From: Scheffersomyces stipitis CBS 6054
Lineage: Eukaryota; Ascomycota; Pichiomycetes; Serinales; Debaryomycetaceae
DNA length: 64,000 nt
Reading direction: 5' to 3'
Assembly: GCF_000209165.1 (NCBI RefSeq)
Contig: NC_009046.1
Span: forward strand, 1,488,001-1,552,000
Part shown: positions 20,045-31,302 of the stretch, in pieces
Numbering within the stretch: position 1 is the first letter of the stretch
Layout: the number at the start of each line of letters is the position of its first letter
Translations under genes and position numbers: made by a program
The notes under the pieces: generated by a model
What the model saw: only the letters and a program-made list of their open reading frames with translations
What the model was told of the DNA's origin: nothing
Databases searched by the model: none

Positions 20045-21301
20045 TAGACTAGAATATAGACGTGGTGATAGAGAATAGATTAGAATTAAGGGAACATGCG
20101 ACCATGGAGCTAATGCTAGGGTTGTAGATATGGGCAGAATACCATTAAATGTATAATTGGAACTACGTTATAGCTGATAAGTAATTAATAGTAGGTTTTT
20201 TAATGGCTGCGAATTGTATTCATATTTTGCTATTTTTTGTAAAAATTCTACAAATTAAAATCTACAGGCAACCAGGACAAAGCCACCAGATTTGTTAAGA
20301 TGAGCAAGATTGTACATTATTCAGATAGTACCCAAGAGTAAATCGTACGTAGTTTTAGTTGCTTTGTACGTCAGAGGGAATATTGTATTGAAAACGCCAA
20401 GAGTCATAGCCTCCTCCTTACACAAGGTAAAAAGGAGATCGTCAAATGTTACACAATTTCCTTTCAATCGACAGTTTTCAACCATGGCCTTCCTGGTTTA
20501 GAACTATAGACACAGCCTCTGATGAGGAAGGAGAAAGGGGCCCTGATAACCACCACAGTACTAAGGACAAACCCAAATACAGACAATTCAGTTAGATACA
20601 ACGAACTCTTTCACTTCTTAAAATCTGCTCTCCTCCATTGTTCGGTGTTCCTGAACAGTACAGATCCACCGTTTTGTAACGCGTTCCAGCCCTCAATTAT
20701 AATTTGGTTGTTCTCATCATCCAAACAGCAAAATGTGAAATGCCATAACGTTAACATGCCACAACGTTTCGTAACCTCTGCTTGGTTTACACTTGTCCGT
20801 AGATAAAACAACACAATCTAGAAATCCAACTTTTAGGGGTCTATCAGAGAATATAATTCGCAGCTCTTCCTTCTGCAACCGTACCTGTCGTGCCCGTTTT
20901 CAGCCGGGTGCGGATTAGTGGAATAATAAAAAAGTCTCGGCTGAAAAAGTCTTCAACTTAAATACAACCCCTTTCCCCATATTTGCATTTCTATCGGCTT
21001 AAGAAGAGTACGAGAGCAGTAGCATAGCAAAGAATAACAACAGTGTGATTGCATGCTTAAAGAACTGCTGGAAACTAGAAGTGCTATTTTCTCAAATCAA
21101 AGCTGGAATTCGATACTCTGAATCGCCAAATAATCAGCCCATATAGGATCAAGTATTGAGATACTAAGAACAAGGGCTTCATCTGAGGTTATCAACATCC
21201 TATCCCATTCACATTCACACATTCGCTATCGAGTTCAATAGTCTTGACTTCCTTCTGAACATTTTTGCATTCATATTCACTCATCATATTAGTATTTGAA
21301 A
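20045..21301. other. Upstream region of the NRAMP gene
   Basis: 1.26 kb. GCTGCGAA-type words lie at 20206-20213 (+) and 20857-20864 (reverse). A CGGGTGCGGAT box lies at 20905-20915. Small frames here lack ATG or similarity; no tRNA seen. Confidence 0.5.
20905..20915. promoter_or_regulatory. CGGGTGCGGAT box upstream of SMF
   Basis: An 11-bp word followed by TAGTGGAAT. The same 11 bp followed by AATGGAAT occur at 44406-44416 in the CoA-transferase promoter. The two CGG triplets suggest a zinc-cluster site; factor unknown. Confidence 0.3.
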
Positions 21302-22897
21302 ATGGTAGAGGGTCTGTCTAACAATATCATGGAGAACTCTCCCCAGACTCCTAACGAAAAGTCGCCAGACTATAACTGTTCCATCAAGAATCAACCGCAA
21401 CCGCATGCAAACGTTGGAGTGCGTATGAGAACTTCTCTCCGCAAGTATATGTCTTTTGTTGGCCCCGGGTTGCTTATTTCAGTTGCTTACATGGATCCTG
21501 GTAACTATGCCACAGGCATTACTGCTGGTGCTTCAAACAGATACTCGTTACTTTTCTTCGTGTTTCTCTCAAATATCATTGCTATTTTCCTCCAATCACT
21601 TTGTATCAAGTTGGGCTCGGTGACAGGTTACGATTTGGCTAGATGCTGCCGTGAATACTTGCCTCGCTGGTTAAACATCATCCTTTGGATTCTTGCGGAG
21701 TGTGCTATTATTGCTACAGATGTAGCCGAGGTTATTGGTTCCGCTATCGCCCTTAATATCTTATTGAAAGTGCCGTTACCAGCCGGTGTAGTCATCACTA
21801 TTGTCGACGTTTTGTTCGTTCTTGCTGCTTACAGAAACGACACTTCTTCGACAAAGTTCGTAAAAATGTTTGAATATGCCGTAGGTTTGTTGGTCATGGC
21901 AGTTGTTATCTGTTTTGCTATTGAGCTTTCGCAGATTCATGCCAATGCTGCACAAGTCTTCAGAGGCTTCGTCCCTTCGAAAGAGATGTTCGATGACGGA
22001 GGCATGACTATCGCCACTTCTATCATTGGTTCCACCGTCATGATCCACAGTTTGTTCTTGGGTTCGGGATTAGTACAGCCAAGGTTGAGAGAATATGACG
22101 TCGTTCATGGCCACGTCAACTTGAACGACTTGTATGACAATAGCAGTGACGAAGACGAGAAAGCAGCAGCAAAATCTAAGCGCGATGTAGAGGCAGACTA
22201 CTTTTACCATAAGTACAAACCTTCTTACCAGTCGATCAAGTACTCGTTAAAATATTCCATCATTGAGTTGACCTTGACTTTGTTGACTTTGGCACTTTTC
22301 GTGAACCTGGCCATCTTAATTGTAGCTGGTTCCTCTTTGTATGACACTCCAGAAGCTGTGGATGCTGACTTGTATACTATCCACTACTTACTTTCCAAGA
22401 ACTTGGCCCCTGTGGTGGGTACCATTTTCATGTTGGCATTGTTGTTCAGTGGTCAGAGCGCAGGTATAGTATGTACCATAGCTGGGCAAATAGTCAGTGA
22501 AGGTCACATCAATTGGACTGTCAAGCCATGGATGAGAAGATTAATCACTAGAGCTATTTCTATCATTCCATGCTTAATTATCTCGCTTTGCATAGGACGT
22601 AATGGTTTAAGTACGGCTTTGAACGTGTCCCAGATTGTCATTTCAATTCTATTGCCTCCTTTGACCGCTCCTTTAATCTACTTTACTTGTAAGAAGACGA
22701 TCATGAAGGTAGAACTCCCAGAGGAAATGAACACAGAAGGTATCAAGGGCATTGTAGAGGATAAGGATACAAAAAAGAGATACAAATACTTGGGAAACAA
22801 CTGGATCACTGCAGTGATTGCAGTTTTGATCTGGCTCTTCATCTCGGTCTTGAACGTGTATGCCATAGTGGATATGGCCATGCACGGCGTACAATAG
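21302..22897 (+). CDS. NRAMP-family divalent metal transporter (Smf)
   Basis: 531 residues. I use the ATG at 21302; a TTG two codons earlier is not a start. The N terminus is cytosolic and about 50 residues long, then eleven or so hydrophobic helices follow. Signature residues are in helix 1 (SVAYMDPGNYATGITAG, metal-binding Asp and Asn in DPGN) and helix 6 (TIIGSTVMIHSLFLGSGLV, with the Met-His pair), plus GQSAGIVCTIAGQIVSEGHI in a later loop. NRAMP proteins co-transport protons with Mn2+ or Fe2+. The yeast paralogs are Smf1/2 (Mn, plasma membrane/endosome) and Smf3 (vacuolar iron export); length and loop sequences do not decide between them. An acidic cytosolic loop (DNSSDEDEKAAAKSKRD) may be a regulatory or ubiquitination site (inference). 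In-frame CTG at 22307-22309 replaces a small residue of helix 7-8. Confidence 0.92.
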   Translation: MVEGLSNNIMENSPQTPNEKSPDYNCSIKNQPQPHANVGVRMRTSLRKYMSFVGPGLLISVAYMDPGNYATGITAGASNRYSLLFFVFLSNIIAIFLQSLCIKLGSVTGYDLARCCREYLPRWLNIILWILAECAIIATDVAEVIGSAIALNILLKVPLPAGVVITIVDVLFVLAAYRNDTSSTKFVKMFEYAVGLLVMAVVICFAIELSQIHANAAQVFRGFVPSKEMFDDGGMTIATSIIGSTVMIHSLFLGSGLVQPRLREYDVVHGHVNLNDLYDNSSDEDEKAAAKSKRDVEADYFYHKYKPSYQSIKYSLKYSIIELTLTLLTLALFVNLAILIVAGSSLYDTPEAVDADLYTIHYLLSKNLAPVVGTIFMLALLFSGQSAGIVCTIAGQIVSEGHINWTVKPWMRRLITRAISIIPCLIISLCIGRNGLSTALNVSQIVISILLPPLTAPLIYFTCKKTIMKVELPEEMNTEGIKGIVEDKDTKKRYKYLGNNWITAVIAVLIWLFISVLNVYAIVDMAMHGVQ

Positions 22898-23789
22898 AGA
22901 GTTGTCATTTACATTTTATATTTATTGGGTAATACAAGGAATACGAGAGTATTTCATACAGATCAATACATAGAATCTAACGATCTAACCGTGTTTTCAT
23001 AGTATGGATAGGTTTTGTTTAGAGTAGATCAAACCTTCCCATATTTGGGACACAATCAGTTTCATGAGATTGCAAGTTAGCGGAAAAGGATTTCAGGGAA
23101 GCCAGATTAATCTTCCTGTCTCTCGATTAAAGGTTAAATGAAAGAACAAATCCTTTTTTGCATGATAGGCTAATATTGCTGGAATTATTATCAGCACCGA
23201 AAAGGTGCAACATTATTCAAAAATCGTCTTGTTGTCTTCCAACTTAACTCTGTTCCAGCAGTGTAAGATTATTTGTGCCATCGTACAAAATTGAGCCAAC
23301 CTGCAATACTTATTCCGAGGGCTATGCAAAAGGTCTAACTTGCAATCGCATGAAATTGGTTTTGTGATTTTGTATGCAACCTGAATAACCGCAGTAAATT
23401 TTCTTGTGAGATCGACTAGACACACAGAGAATGAAACTTGGCAAGGGGGCTTAGCTCATTTATTATTTTTCCTACATAAGTTCCTGGACAAGCAAATACT
23501 CGTCGCGATCTATTGCAAAAATAAATATAATATTATCAGACTTATTTAATTATTATTAGGTAAATTGTAATGAAGACCTTCTCTATCTAAAGGTCTGTAT
23601 ATTTAAATCACAATCTCTATCTGACAAAGATATAGATGTCTATAGAAATTGAAATTTTTCATATTTTCACAGGTTATGGATATGTTAAATTTATTTTTTT
23701 ATATTCGACACATGAGTAGAAGTGACAGACATATTATTTTAAAACATAGCCAGAAAATTTCTTTTACGACTATTGTAGGGAAAACATTT

Positions 23790-23856
23790 TATATTCAAAG
23801 TTCTGACCGGAATTGGTTCAAGCGCCGGTTCAAATTATTTATACTAGGGGCCAGAA
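23790..23856 (+). repeat. Diverged LTR-like repeat, copy A
   Basis: About 67 bp, roughly three quarters identical by eye to the reverse complement of 25316-25386. The shared core is GGAATTGGTT, then CCGGT, AAATTAT and a TATA-like segment, then AGGG and CC. It may be a remnant of a solo LTR, but no target-site duplication or TG...CA ends could be defined. Confidence 0.4.
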
Positions 23857-24499
23857 GCTTCACTGAACTTCAAAATATGTTCAAACTAACCTAGAAATTG
23901 ATAAACGAAAGTGATTACTACCACAGTCTGGTAGTACTTTGAAAAATGTAATACTAAGTGTGAAGTTGTTGCTGTTAACAGAAAATCTTGGCATGCAATT
24001 ACAAACCTCTTGTAAGTTTAGATAACCGCGACATAATAAAAGTAGAAATACCCCCTCTTCGACTCAGTACTTTTACAAATTTATATGTTTTGTCATATCA
24101 TTTAGAAAAGCTCCTCTTTCAAGCTCAATTCAAGAGTCTCGAAATATGTCTGCAGATTCTTTCACAACTCTCCTGTGGAATAGCTAGAGCAGCTTCGTTG
24201 GCCCTTGGTTGTCAACTAGTCCTTATTACTCGAACATGGCTTTAACTTTACTTGGAAGCTACCCAAACTGCTCGGTACAATTTAAAGATAGGAGAGAGTA
24301 TGATTGCTAGAACACAAGTTCAAGCTCAATCAAACCGCAATAGAATATCAACGACGCCAGTGGACAGATGCGTTATCAAGAATCAAGTATTTCTGCCCCC
24401 GTTCAAGTCATGTCAGAGTCCAGACTTCTTCTTAAAGCACACTTAGAATTCTTAACAAAACCCTAGGTATAAAGTCATATTGCGTTTAAGCTTTGGTTA

Positions 24500-25036
24500 T
24501 TAGGTGGCCTGTTTGAGATCCTTCAATATGTCATAGAGGTTTAGAGTTGCGTTTTCTCCTCCATATTTTCCATATACTCTTTGCGTTAACCAGTTAGAAG
24601 TGTTTAAGGGCCCTGCCTTTTTGGCAGATATATCTTCCTCCAACTTATCAACAACAGTCTTATTCCAAATCATTTTCCTGTTGTGAGGAGTTGCAATGGA
24701 TACAGATGATCTTCCCTACTCTGTGTGCTGAAACATCTTCGTAGACCATTTCCTCCAAGTCTTTGGTATCGTAATCTACCTTTTGAGATTCTCTGTGTGC
24801 GAAACGGTTTCTTCTTTGGCAATATCTATATCGAAATCTGATCCAATATCATCTACTTCGTCCATGTCATTTTCTTGGTTTGGTGTATTTGGATGTTTGT
24901 AGTCGCTGCAGCTGAACATGCTTCCACAGGTGACATCTGTGACTCCCAAAGTCGTCATTTGGTCCAGATCTGTTACCAAGTCCGTCGATGCACCAGTAAG
25001 TACCCCCAGCATTGAAACCCATATAACTTGCAACAA
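24500..25036 (-). pseudogene. Frameshifted coding relic, unrecognised
   Basis: Three overlapping reading frames on the minus strand look like pieces of one former gene. The first (25036 to 24776) is acidic, with NQENDMDEVDDIGSDFDID. A second frame continues through DYDTKDLEEMVYEDVSAH around 24778-24718. A third runs from about 24715 to a TAA at 24500-24502 and contains NRKMIWNKTVVDKLEED and NTSNWLTQRVYGKYGG. Each frame stops shortly after its neighbour takes over, as expected from at least two small indels. Composition is protein-like, unlike the surrounding AT-rich DNA. I do not recognise the family; an intron-containing live gene is a less likely alternative, since no GTATGT/TACTAAC pair fits. 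Confidence 0.42.
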
Positions 25037-25315
25037 AGTTCTCTATACTTTTTGTTTCATACTCACATAGTGACTACTCTCTCTACCAAAAAGTTATAGT
25101 CCTGAAGTAAAGGAGGCTAAAAATTGCGGTTAAAAAATGTTGTTTTTGATAGTCCGGTTTTATTGTATTTTAACAAAACGGCACATCATCCATGTCTAAG
25201 AACAAATATGTAGTTACGAAACAGCTACAGACATGTATGGCGTAATTATAAAAAGTTGGATAGTATCGGCTGGCTGGTATAACAATTTCAATGGTCGGTT
25301 TCTGGCTCAGAAAAC

Positions 25316-25386
25316 CAATTCCGGCCCTGGTATTTATAATTTTGTACCGGTATTTAAACCAATTCCAGTTGCTAGTTTGAATAGAA
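25316..25386 (-). repeat. Diverged LTR-like repeat, copy B (inverted)
   Basis: Inverted partner of 23790-23856, about 1.5 kb away. It contains two copies of the word GGAATTGGTTT about 50 bp apart and a TATAAATACC element on the minus strand. Confidence 0.4.
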
Positions 25387-26356
25387 ATTGAAGCCTTGTA
25401 TTTTTTTACGAAGCATAAATGTATTGTCATTTTCACTTGACGTCACAAATTGTGCATATTTGTGCCTAGACAAGATACAATCACAATATGAAATTTCAGA
25501 ATTTTGATTGTATAAGCCATCTGCATTTGCATAAAATACCAAAAATAAAGTATTTTTTGTCTAAAATGTATTTTAATTTTTGTTTCAAAATTTACCACAG
25601 CAAATATATCTTCAAAACGACTTCACCCTTATCTTAACATATTCCTTATGCCTAATAATATCTGCTTCGGTAACAAAGACAGTACCATTTTATTTGAATG
25701 TTTATGAGCAGAATGAAGCCATTCTAGTTTGTTTTATACTTAATATGTATGCCTGTTAGATATTAAATACACTTGAATTAAAAGAGATATGTAAAGATAA
25801 AGCCAAACGTTTTACAGTTGCATTAATACAAATATTGGGGTCAATTGGGAGATGAAAGAGTAATTTATGATGAAGTAAAAGGTTAAAAAGAATAAGAACG
25901 CAAGATACATTATAGGAGTTGAGTATATGATTGGCTATGGTAAGGTGGGGAGACAAGGAAGAAAGTCAATATATTCTTACTACAGAAGATGGAAGACATG
26001 ACAGTACTGAAGGCGCAGCGAAGAAAACTGAAAGCTGAATGAAGGTTGATTAAGATAGTGAATGAATGGGAATGAGATGTCCTACAAGCACCTCTCTCTC
26101 TACTTCCTGTCAGGGCTTTAAGAAAAAGTACGCTTCGAAGACCTTTGTTAACTAATGAACATTTTACGTGCCTTGGGATGGCCATTACCTCAACTAATTT
26201 TCTTCAGATATTTTTTAACTTCGGCATAATCTCTGAAAACAAAGAAGACCCATTTTCTTAAAATTTTGTTAGTGGTCTTACGCCCTTTAGCCTATCTAGT
26301 AAACTTTTGTTTTCTCTTGTATCTCCTTAAAATTTACATTCGTTCACCAACTCAAG

Positions 26357-28153
26357 ATGGATTCCGCCGTGGATTATGTACGGAATTACTATGAGGACAC
26401 CCAGAGCCTCTATACTGTCACGGCGCTAATAGTGACACCCTTGTCGTTGTTTGCTCTCAAGAAAATTGTGCCTATCGCGACCTCAAGATCCCGGTCCCAA
26501 TCCAAAATCGATGGCTCCAAGATACTCCTGGGGATTTTGGTGGCTCTCATCATAGTTCTTAACCTTAATGTGTGGTACTATCTTGTCAACAGTATGATTG
26601 ACTCTCATAACATTTACAAGTCTGTCTCGGGTCCTTCATTCAACTTGTTGAACTCGCCTATTTCTGAAAAGATAGTCCTGTTGGATTATTCTGACGTCAA
26701 AATCCCTGGATATTCCTTTATTGAAAAGGGCATCGACGAAATAGAAAACTTCAAGTGTGGCGATGTTCGCTTCCACGACGACCATGGAGTCAAGGCTTCC
26801 AAGCCACATAGTCTTGACCAAAAGAGGGATATGAAAATTATCAGAGACAAGGCACTTATAATAAACGGCACGGGTGAATATCCCATTATCAGAAAATGTT
26901 TTCTTGACAAAGCCTGGGAAAAAGAAGATGTAATTGTCAAAAAGAAATGGTACAAGTTCGCTGGTTCTTCTACTTGGTTGGATAAATATCAAGTGTTCTT
27001 TCTTGTCAGCAGAGTAGCCTACAGTCACCGTTCCCTTCGTAACAAGGCAACTATCAGTATCTTGTATGCCCAAGTTTTCAACAAAAATTGGGAAGAAATA
27101 CTCGACTACCAATTTCCACAGTCTGATATTGTGTTCCCTGCCATTCTTCCAGTTAATTTAGATGAAAATCCTAGAGGAGATAATGCCTTTTTGGGAGCCG
27201 ATGATCCTCGTGTAATGTTGAGAAACTATAACGATACCACTAGTGGAACACAAGAACAAGAGCCAGTCATAATCTTCAATACCTATCGTGCCGATCTTGG
27301 CTGGAAGAGAGCTATACATGTGTATCGTCCATTGACAAATGTTAAAGAAGCCATTCCAATGAGGTTAGTTGGCATGGAACCCAGACAGAGAGAAAAGAAC
27401 TGGGCTCCTTTCTTTGACGAAGATGCTTCATCCATTAATTTCGTGTACAGTTTGAATCCTTTGCGTATTGTCAAATGCGACTTCAACAACGGAGCTTGTA
27501 ACAAGATTTCCGGTGACGATTTTGAAGAAGATGAAGCCAGACCCTTGAGAGGAGGAACCAACGTTGTCAGAATTCCAGCGTCTTTCCTTCCTAAACATCT
27601 TGCCGAAAAGAGAGAATACTGGTTTGGAATTGCTCGTTCACATGACCACAAATGTGGATGTATCGAGAGGATTTATCGCCCTCACTCTTTTGTCATTTCC
27701 AAAGCCTATAAAACTGACGACTACACAATGGACTACGTCAGTTCATTTGTCGACTTTAATATCAATACTATGGCATGGAATCCGGCGTTAGAGAAAGCGA
27801 AGTGTACGGACAGTAAGAGCGTATTAATTCCCAACTCCATTGCATACTGGGACGTCATTACTACAAAGGACAAGAATGGCAAGGATCAGCTTGAAGACAT
27901 AATGGGTGTTACATACTCAGAAGCAGATATTAACAACCGTCTTATCCACGTTAAGGGGTTCTTGCAACATGTCGCTAAGATCTTCAGTGGTCAGAAAGAA
28001 ACTGTCGTAAACCACTACGCCCAAGTTGAGACTGCCAGAGAGGAAAATAATTTGTTAAGTAATTGTGCCACCTCACTTGCCCAAGAATACTGTAAGCTGG
28101 CTGAAAAGAAGTTCAAATGGGGCTACGACAAAAACGGCAAAATGAGCACATGA
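26357..28153 (+). CDS. Beta-mannosyltransferase, BMT/GT91 family
   Basis: 598 residues, ATG at 26357. Hydrophobic stretches at 20-42 and 55-77 (KILLGILVALIIVLNLNVWYYLV) form a type II membrane anchor. The lumenal domain carries the family segments KWYKFAGSSTWLD, FLGADDPRV, EKNWAPF, LNPLRIVKC, GGTNVVRI, YWFGIARSHDHKCGC and a C-terminal Cys pair. These match the Candida/Pichia BMT (WRY, Rhd3) family, which adds beta-1,2-mannose to cell-wall phosphopeptidomannan or phospholipomannan in the Golgi. S. cerevisiae lacks it, so it supports a CTG-clade or related host. In C. albicans the family has nine members; which one this equals cannot be told by eye. The gene stands alone, next to the gene-poor region. 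Confidence 0.9.
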   Translation: MDSAVDYVRNYYEDTQSLYTVTALIVTPLSLFALKKIVPIATSRSRSQSKIDGSKILLGILVALIIVLNLNVWYYLVNSMIDSHNIYKSVSGPSFNLLNSPISEKIVLLDYSDVKIPGYSFIEKGIDEIENFKCGDVRFHDDHGVKASKPHSLDQKRDMKIIRDKALIINGTGEYPIIRKCFLDKAWEKEDVIVKKKWYKFAGSSTWLDKYQVFFLVSRVAYSHRSLRNKATISILYAQVFNKNWEEILDYQFPQSDIVFPAILPVNLDENPRGDNAFLGADDPRVMLRNYNDTTSGTQEQEPVIIFNTYRADLGWKRAIHVYRPLTNVKEAIPMRLVGMEPRQREKNWAPFFDEDASSINFVYSLNPLRIVKCDFNNGACNKISGDDFEEDEARPLRGGTNVVRIPASFLPKHLAEKREYWFGIARSHDHKCGCIERIYRPHSFVISKAYKTDDYTMDYVSSFVDFNINTMAWNPALEKAKCTDSKSVLIPNSIAYWDVITTKDKNGKDQLEDIMGVTYSEADINNRLIHVKGFLQHVAKIFSGQKETVVNHYAQVETAREENNLLSNCATSLAQEYCKLAEKKFKWGYDKNGKMST

Positions 28154-29635
28154 ATAGAATAACTTTATATCGAAGAATACCGGGAAATATACCATTTTTT
28201 AATCTATTTCTTTATTGCAAGATTCTAAGAATTCCAGTACTTAATTCGGGAACTTCAAACGTGTTCAAATCGTAAAAGAAAACTAAGCCGAAGTTGTAGA
28301 AACCCAACTCGTAAGATCCAAAATTTTCTATTTTATCGGTTCTACTTGCGCATGTTTGTTCAGTATAAAATTGTAAGACACAAATTTGTGGACAATACAG
28401 GAGGACAATTCACTTCAAATATGCCAAAACAACCAATCCAGAATCTGTCAAATATTTGTTGACAGTATCATTCCAATAATTATTGTAAATTAGTAGATTT
28501 AATGGCGCTGTGATATGTTAAGCCTAGCTGCAAATTATGCAACATGACAAAAATATGTAAGCCACTCAAAATTTACTTGATCAGACACTTTGGAATTCCC
28601 CAGGAGATTCCAGTAATGCTCACCAACCTACAAGAAAGATATTCTTGCAATTGTAGTATCTGACGATATGATAAGTTTTGAAGGTAGTTCCTTTTAGAAA
28701 GATAGACATATTTACACTACCAGAAACCAGCTCTTAACCCACCATTATTCTTCAGGGACTTGTAGTGTATATAGACACCGAGAAAACCTACTGGACAAAG
28801 ATTCTCTTGCAGATAACCACGTTAATTATCCAATCTACATCTACAAAGACCCACAGAGGAAGAAAATGTTAATAAAGAATCTAAATATTCCGTTCAAAAC
28901 GTCAATGCAAACATTTCCTTAACCGAGCTCTTTTTTGCTTTCCTGGGGTTCAGGGATTGACAGTTTCACCACGTGACAGAAAACGTGATCGAAGCTTATG
29001 CCAGCAAAATGTCGCGCGCATCCTTCATCTACTGCGACATCACCAATTTCATCATCAGTTCCCGATTTCCAGATTAAAGGGGATGTGCTTTTCCGTAAGC
29101 GTTGGCAATCTTACCTCAATTGCTTCTGCACTGTTTTCACCAGCGAATAGGAAGCGTTCAATTCGTGTTCTTCACACTGCCATCGTGGTATTCCCCGCTT
29201 TCCCGCACCAACTTCCCCAGTGTCCATCCCCACTCTTCTGCACGGATCTCACTCCCCCAACTTTGTCGTATTTCATAATAGAATCCATTTAGGAATTGTT
29301 AGAGATAGATTTGTCTTGTAGATTCTGCAAACACAATTGAAGCTGCTAATAGTTAATACAGTTGGATTTTGTTTTGAAACTGTCGTATTTGCCGTGCTGA
29401 ATAGTATAGCAAGTCTATCTGTAATAAGGAATAGATTGCTACTAAGCTTCGGAGAACAGCTTCTTTGAGATCCACAAAGCAATTATCAAAAATATCAAAC
29501 TTCCACATACATCCATAATATAACACTACAAATATTCAGAAAAGATATTGATATAATACTATTGCTACCAAATACAATCCATTCACTTCCATCCAATCCA
29601 GCATAATCAGTTGAAATCTCCTGATTCTTCTTTTG
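28154..29635. other. Long upstream region of the PKA gene
   Basis: 1.5 kb without a convincing gene. CACGTG at 28970-28975; AATGTCGC at 29008-29015 facing GCGACAT at 29034-29040. The frame 28957-29292 has no similarity I recognise. Confidence 0.5.
28970..28975. promoter_or_regulatory. CACGTG box upstream of TPK
   Basis: CACGTGAC, Cbf1/bHLH consensus, about 660 bp upstream of the PKA ATG; function inferred. Confidence 0.3.
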
Positions 29636-30925
29636 ATGCCTACGTCCAATATCTTGAAAAAGCTCCACATCACGAGACTGAACAACACCGACAACAACCT
29701 GACAAACAGCAACAACAGCAACAACTCCAATCAGAGCACAAATAGCACAAATATTCAGGCTAGCAGCAGCACCAATAGTAACAATAACAGTAACAGCAAC
29801 AACAATATGGAATTCTATCAGCAGCAGCAACAATCTCAACAACCGCAGCCAATTGCACAGCAGCACACCGAAACTCATGTGCCTCAGAGCAAGCCTGTAG
29901 TCCAGCAACGTATTGTGGATGCTGTACAGCAGTCCTTGTTGCCTCAGCGTTCCACCGTATCGAAAGGAAAGTACTCGTTGACCGATTTTTCCATTATGAG
30001 AACGTTGGGGACCGGCTCCTTTGGCCGTGTCCACTTGGTTCGTTCTGTTCACAACGGCAGATACTATGCCATCAAGGTGTTAAAGAAACACCAAGTTGTC
30101 AAGATGAAACAGGTGGAACACACCAACGATGAACGGAGAATGTTGAAGTTAGTGGAGCACCCTTTTCTCATCAGAATGTGGGGTACTTTCCAGGACTCCA
30201 AGAACTTGTTCATGGTGATGGACTACATTGAAGGTGGTGAATTGTTCTCGTTGTTGAGAAAGTCGCAGCGATTCCCCAACCCTGTAGCCAAGTTTTACGC
30301 CGCTGAAGTGACTTTGGCGCTTGAATACTTGCACAACCACGACATTATCTACCGTGACTTGAAGCCCGAAAATATCTTGCTTGACAGAAACGGCCATATC
30401 AAAATCACTGATTTCGGTTTTGCCAAGGAAGTCAGCACTGTGACATGGACACTTTGTGGAACACCTGACTACATCGCTCCCGAGGTGATTACCACCAAAC
30501 CATATAACAAATCTGTGGACTGGTGGTCGTTGGGCGTGTTAATATTCGAAATGTTGGCCGGTTACACTCCATTCTATGATTCTACCCCGATGAAGACCTA
30601 TGAAAAGATTTTGTCAGGAAAGATCCACTATCCCAGCTTCTTTGGGGCTGACGTTATAGACTTGTTGTCCAACTTGATAACAGCCGACTTGACGAGAAGA
30701 TTGGGTAATTTGATTAACGGGCCTGCTGACATCAGAAACCATCCATGGTTTCAAGAAGTTGTCTGGGAGAAGTTGTTGGCCAAAGATATTGAAACTCCAT
30801 ACGAACCTCCCATTACTGCTGGTGTCGGTGATTCTTCGCTCTTTGACATTTATGCCGAAGATAAATCTGAAGACTACGGTTCTGCTGGTGACGATCCATA
30901 CGCCGAGTTCTTCGGCGACTTCTAG
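29636..30925 (+). CDS. TPK2: cAMP-dependent protein kinase catalytic subunit
   Basis: 429 residues from the ATG at 29636 (a TTG just before is in frame). The first about 105 residues are low complexity (Asn/Ser, then Gln runs), as in Candida Tpk1 and Tpk2. The kinase domain follows: [10 protein letters not shown], Lys147 in [13 protein letters not shown] with Asp240-241, DFGFAKE, activation-loop Thr272 in [14 protein letters not shown], and the AGC C-tail ending in EFFGDF (the FxxF that docks onto the N lobe). PKA mediates cAMP control of growth, stress and filamentation. TPK1 versus TPK2 cannot be resolved by eye; I give TPK2 tentatively. The very long 5' region suggests complex control. Confidence 0.9.
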   Translation: MPTSNILKKLHITRLNNTDNNLTNSNNSNNSNQSTNSTNIQASSSTNSNNNSNSNNNMEFYQQQQQSQQPQPIAQQHTETHVPQSKPVVQQRIVDAVQQSLLPQRSTVSKGKYSLTDFSIMRTLGTGSFGRVHLVRSVHNGRYYAIKVLKKHQVVKMKQVEHTNDERRMLKLVEHPFLIRMWGTFQDSKNLFMVMDYIEGGELFSLLRKSQRFPNPVAKFYAAEVTLALEYLHNHDIIYRDLKPENILLDRNGHIKITDFGFAKEVSTVTWTLCGTPDYIAPEVITTKPYNKSVDWWSLGVLIFEMLAGYTPFYDSTPMKTYEKILSGKIHYPSFFGADVIDLLSNLITADLTRRLGNLINGPADIRNHPWFQEVVWEKLLAKDIETPYEPPITAGVGDSSLFDIYAEDKSEDYGSAGDDPYAEFFGDF

Positions 30926-31302
30926 TTGGTAGAAGCAGCTTCACTTCATACTCTTTCCTTTTTGAAGTTATTGACTTTGAAGATTTTCTATATTATCAGT
31001 TTACATGCGTTTGCTCCGATTTTTCTTTACTTTTTTTATTTTAATGTATGATCGTATAACTACTAATGCGGATAGATACTCCGGTAGAATTGAACTATTG
31101 TACATGATTATTATGACAAAAACCCTTTTTAACATTAAAGTTAAAAGTGTCTATGTGAACTAGCGGGCTTCACCAATTCATGAATTCCATAGCCTCATAG
31201 AGATTCGCAGATAACCACGAAGTTGTTTATATTGGAATTCGTGTTAAAGTTTGATCTCCTATGAGATCATAAACTTCTAGAGACTTTTGATTCAGATTCA
31301 TA
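30926..31302. other. Convergent intergenic region, TPK / RPB9
   Basis: 377 bp between convergent stops. A short hairpin (7-bp perfect stem, 4-base loop) lies at 31252-31269 near the RPB9 3' end; otherwise AT-rich with nothing recognised. Confidence 0.5.

Larger units (their letters stand above)
22898..26356. other. 3.5-kb AT-rich gene-poor region with relics
   Basis: No intact gene seen. It contains a frameshifted coding relic (24500-25036, minus) and two diverged inverted copies of an LTR-like sequence (23790-23856 and 25316-25386). The remaining short frames lack ATG starts or protein character. This is the longest gene-free stretch of the window and is clearly richer in A+T than its neighbours. 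Confidence 0.6.

Noticed and set aside
25910..26185. 91-codon minus-strand frame in the gene desert
   Set aside because: Has an ATG but no coding character, and lies in AT-rich flank upstream of the BMT gene.
28957..29292. 111-codon frame upstream of the PKA gene
   Set aside because: No domain, no neighbouring gene structure and contains the regulatory-looking CACGTG and ATGTCGC words.
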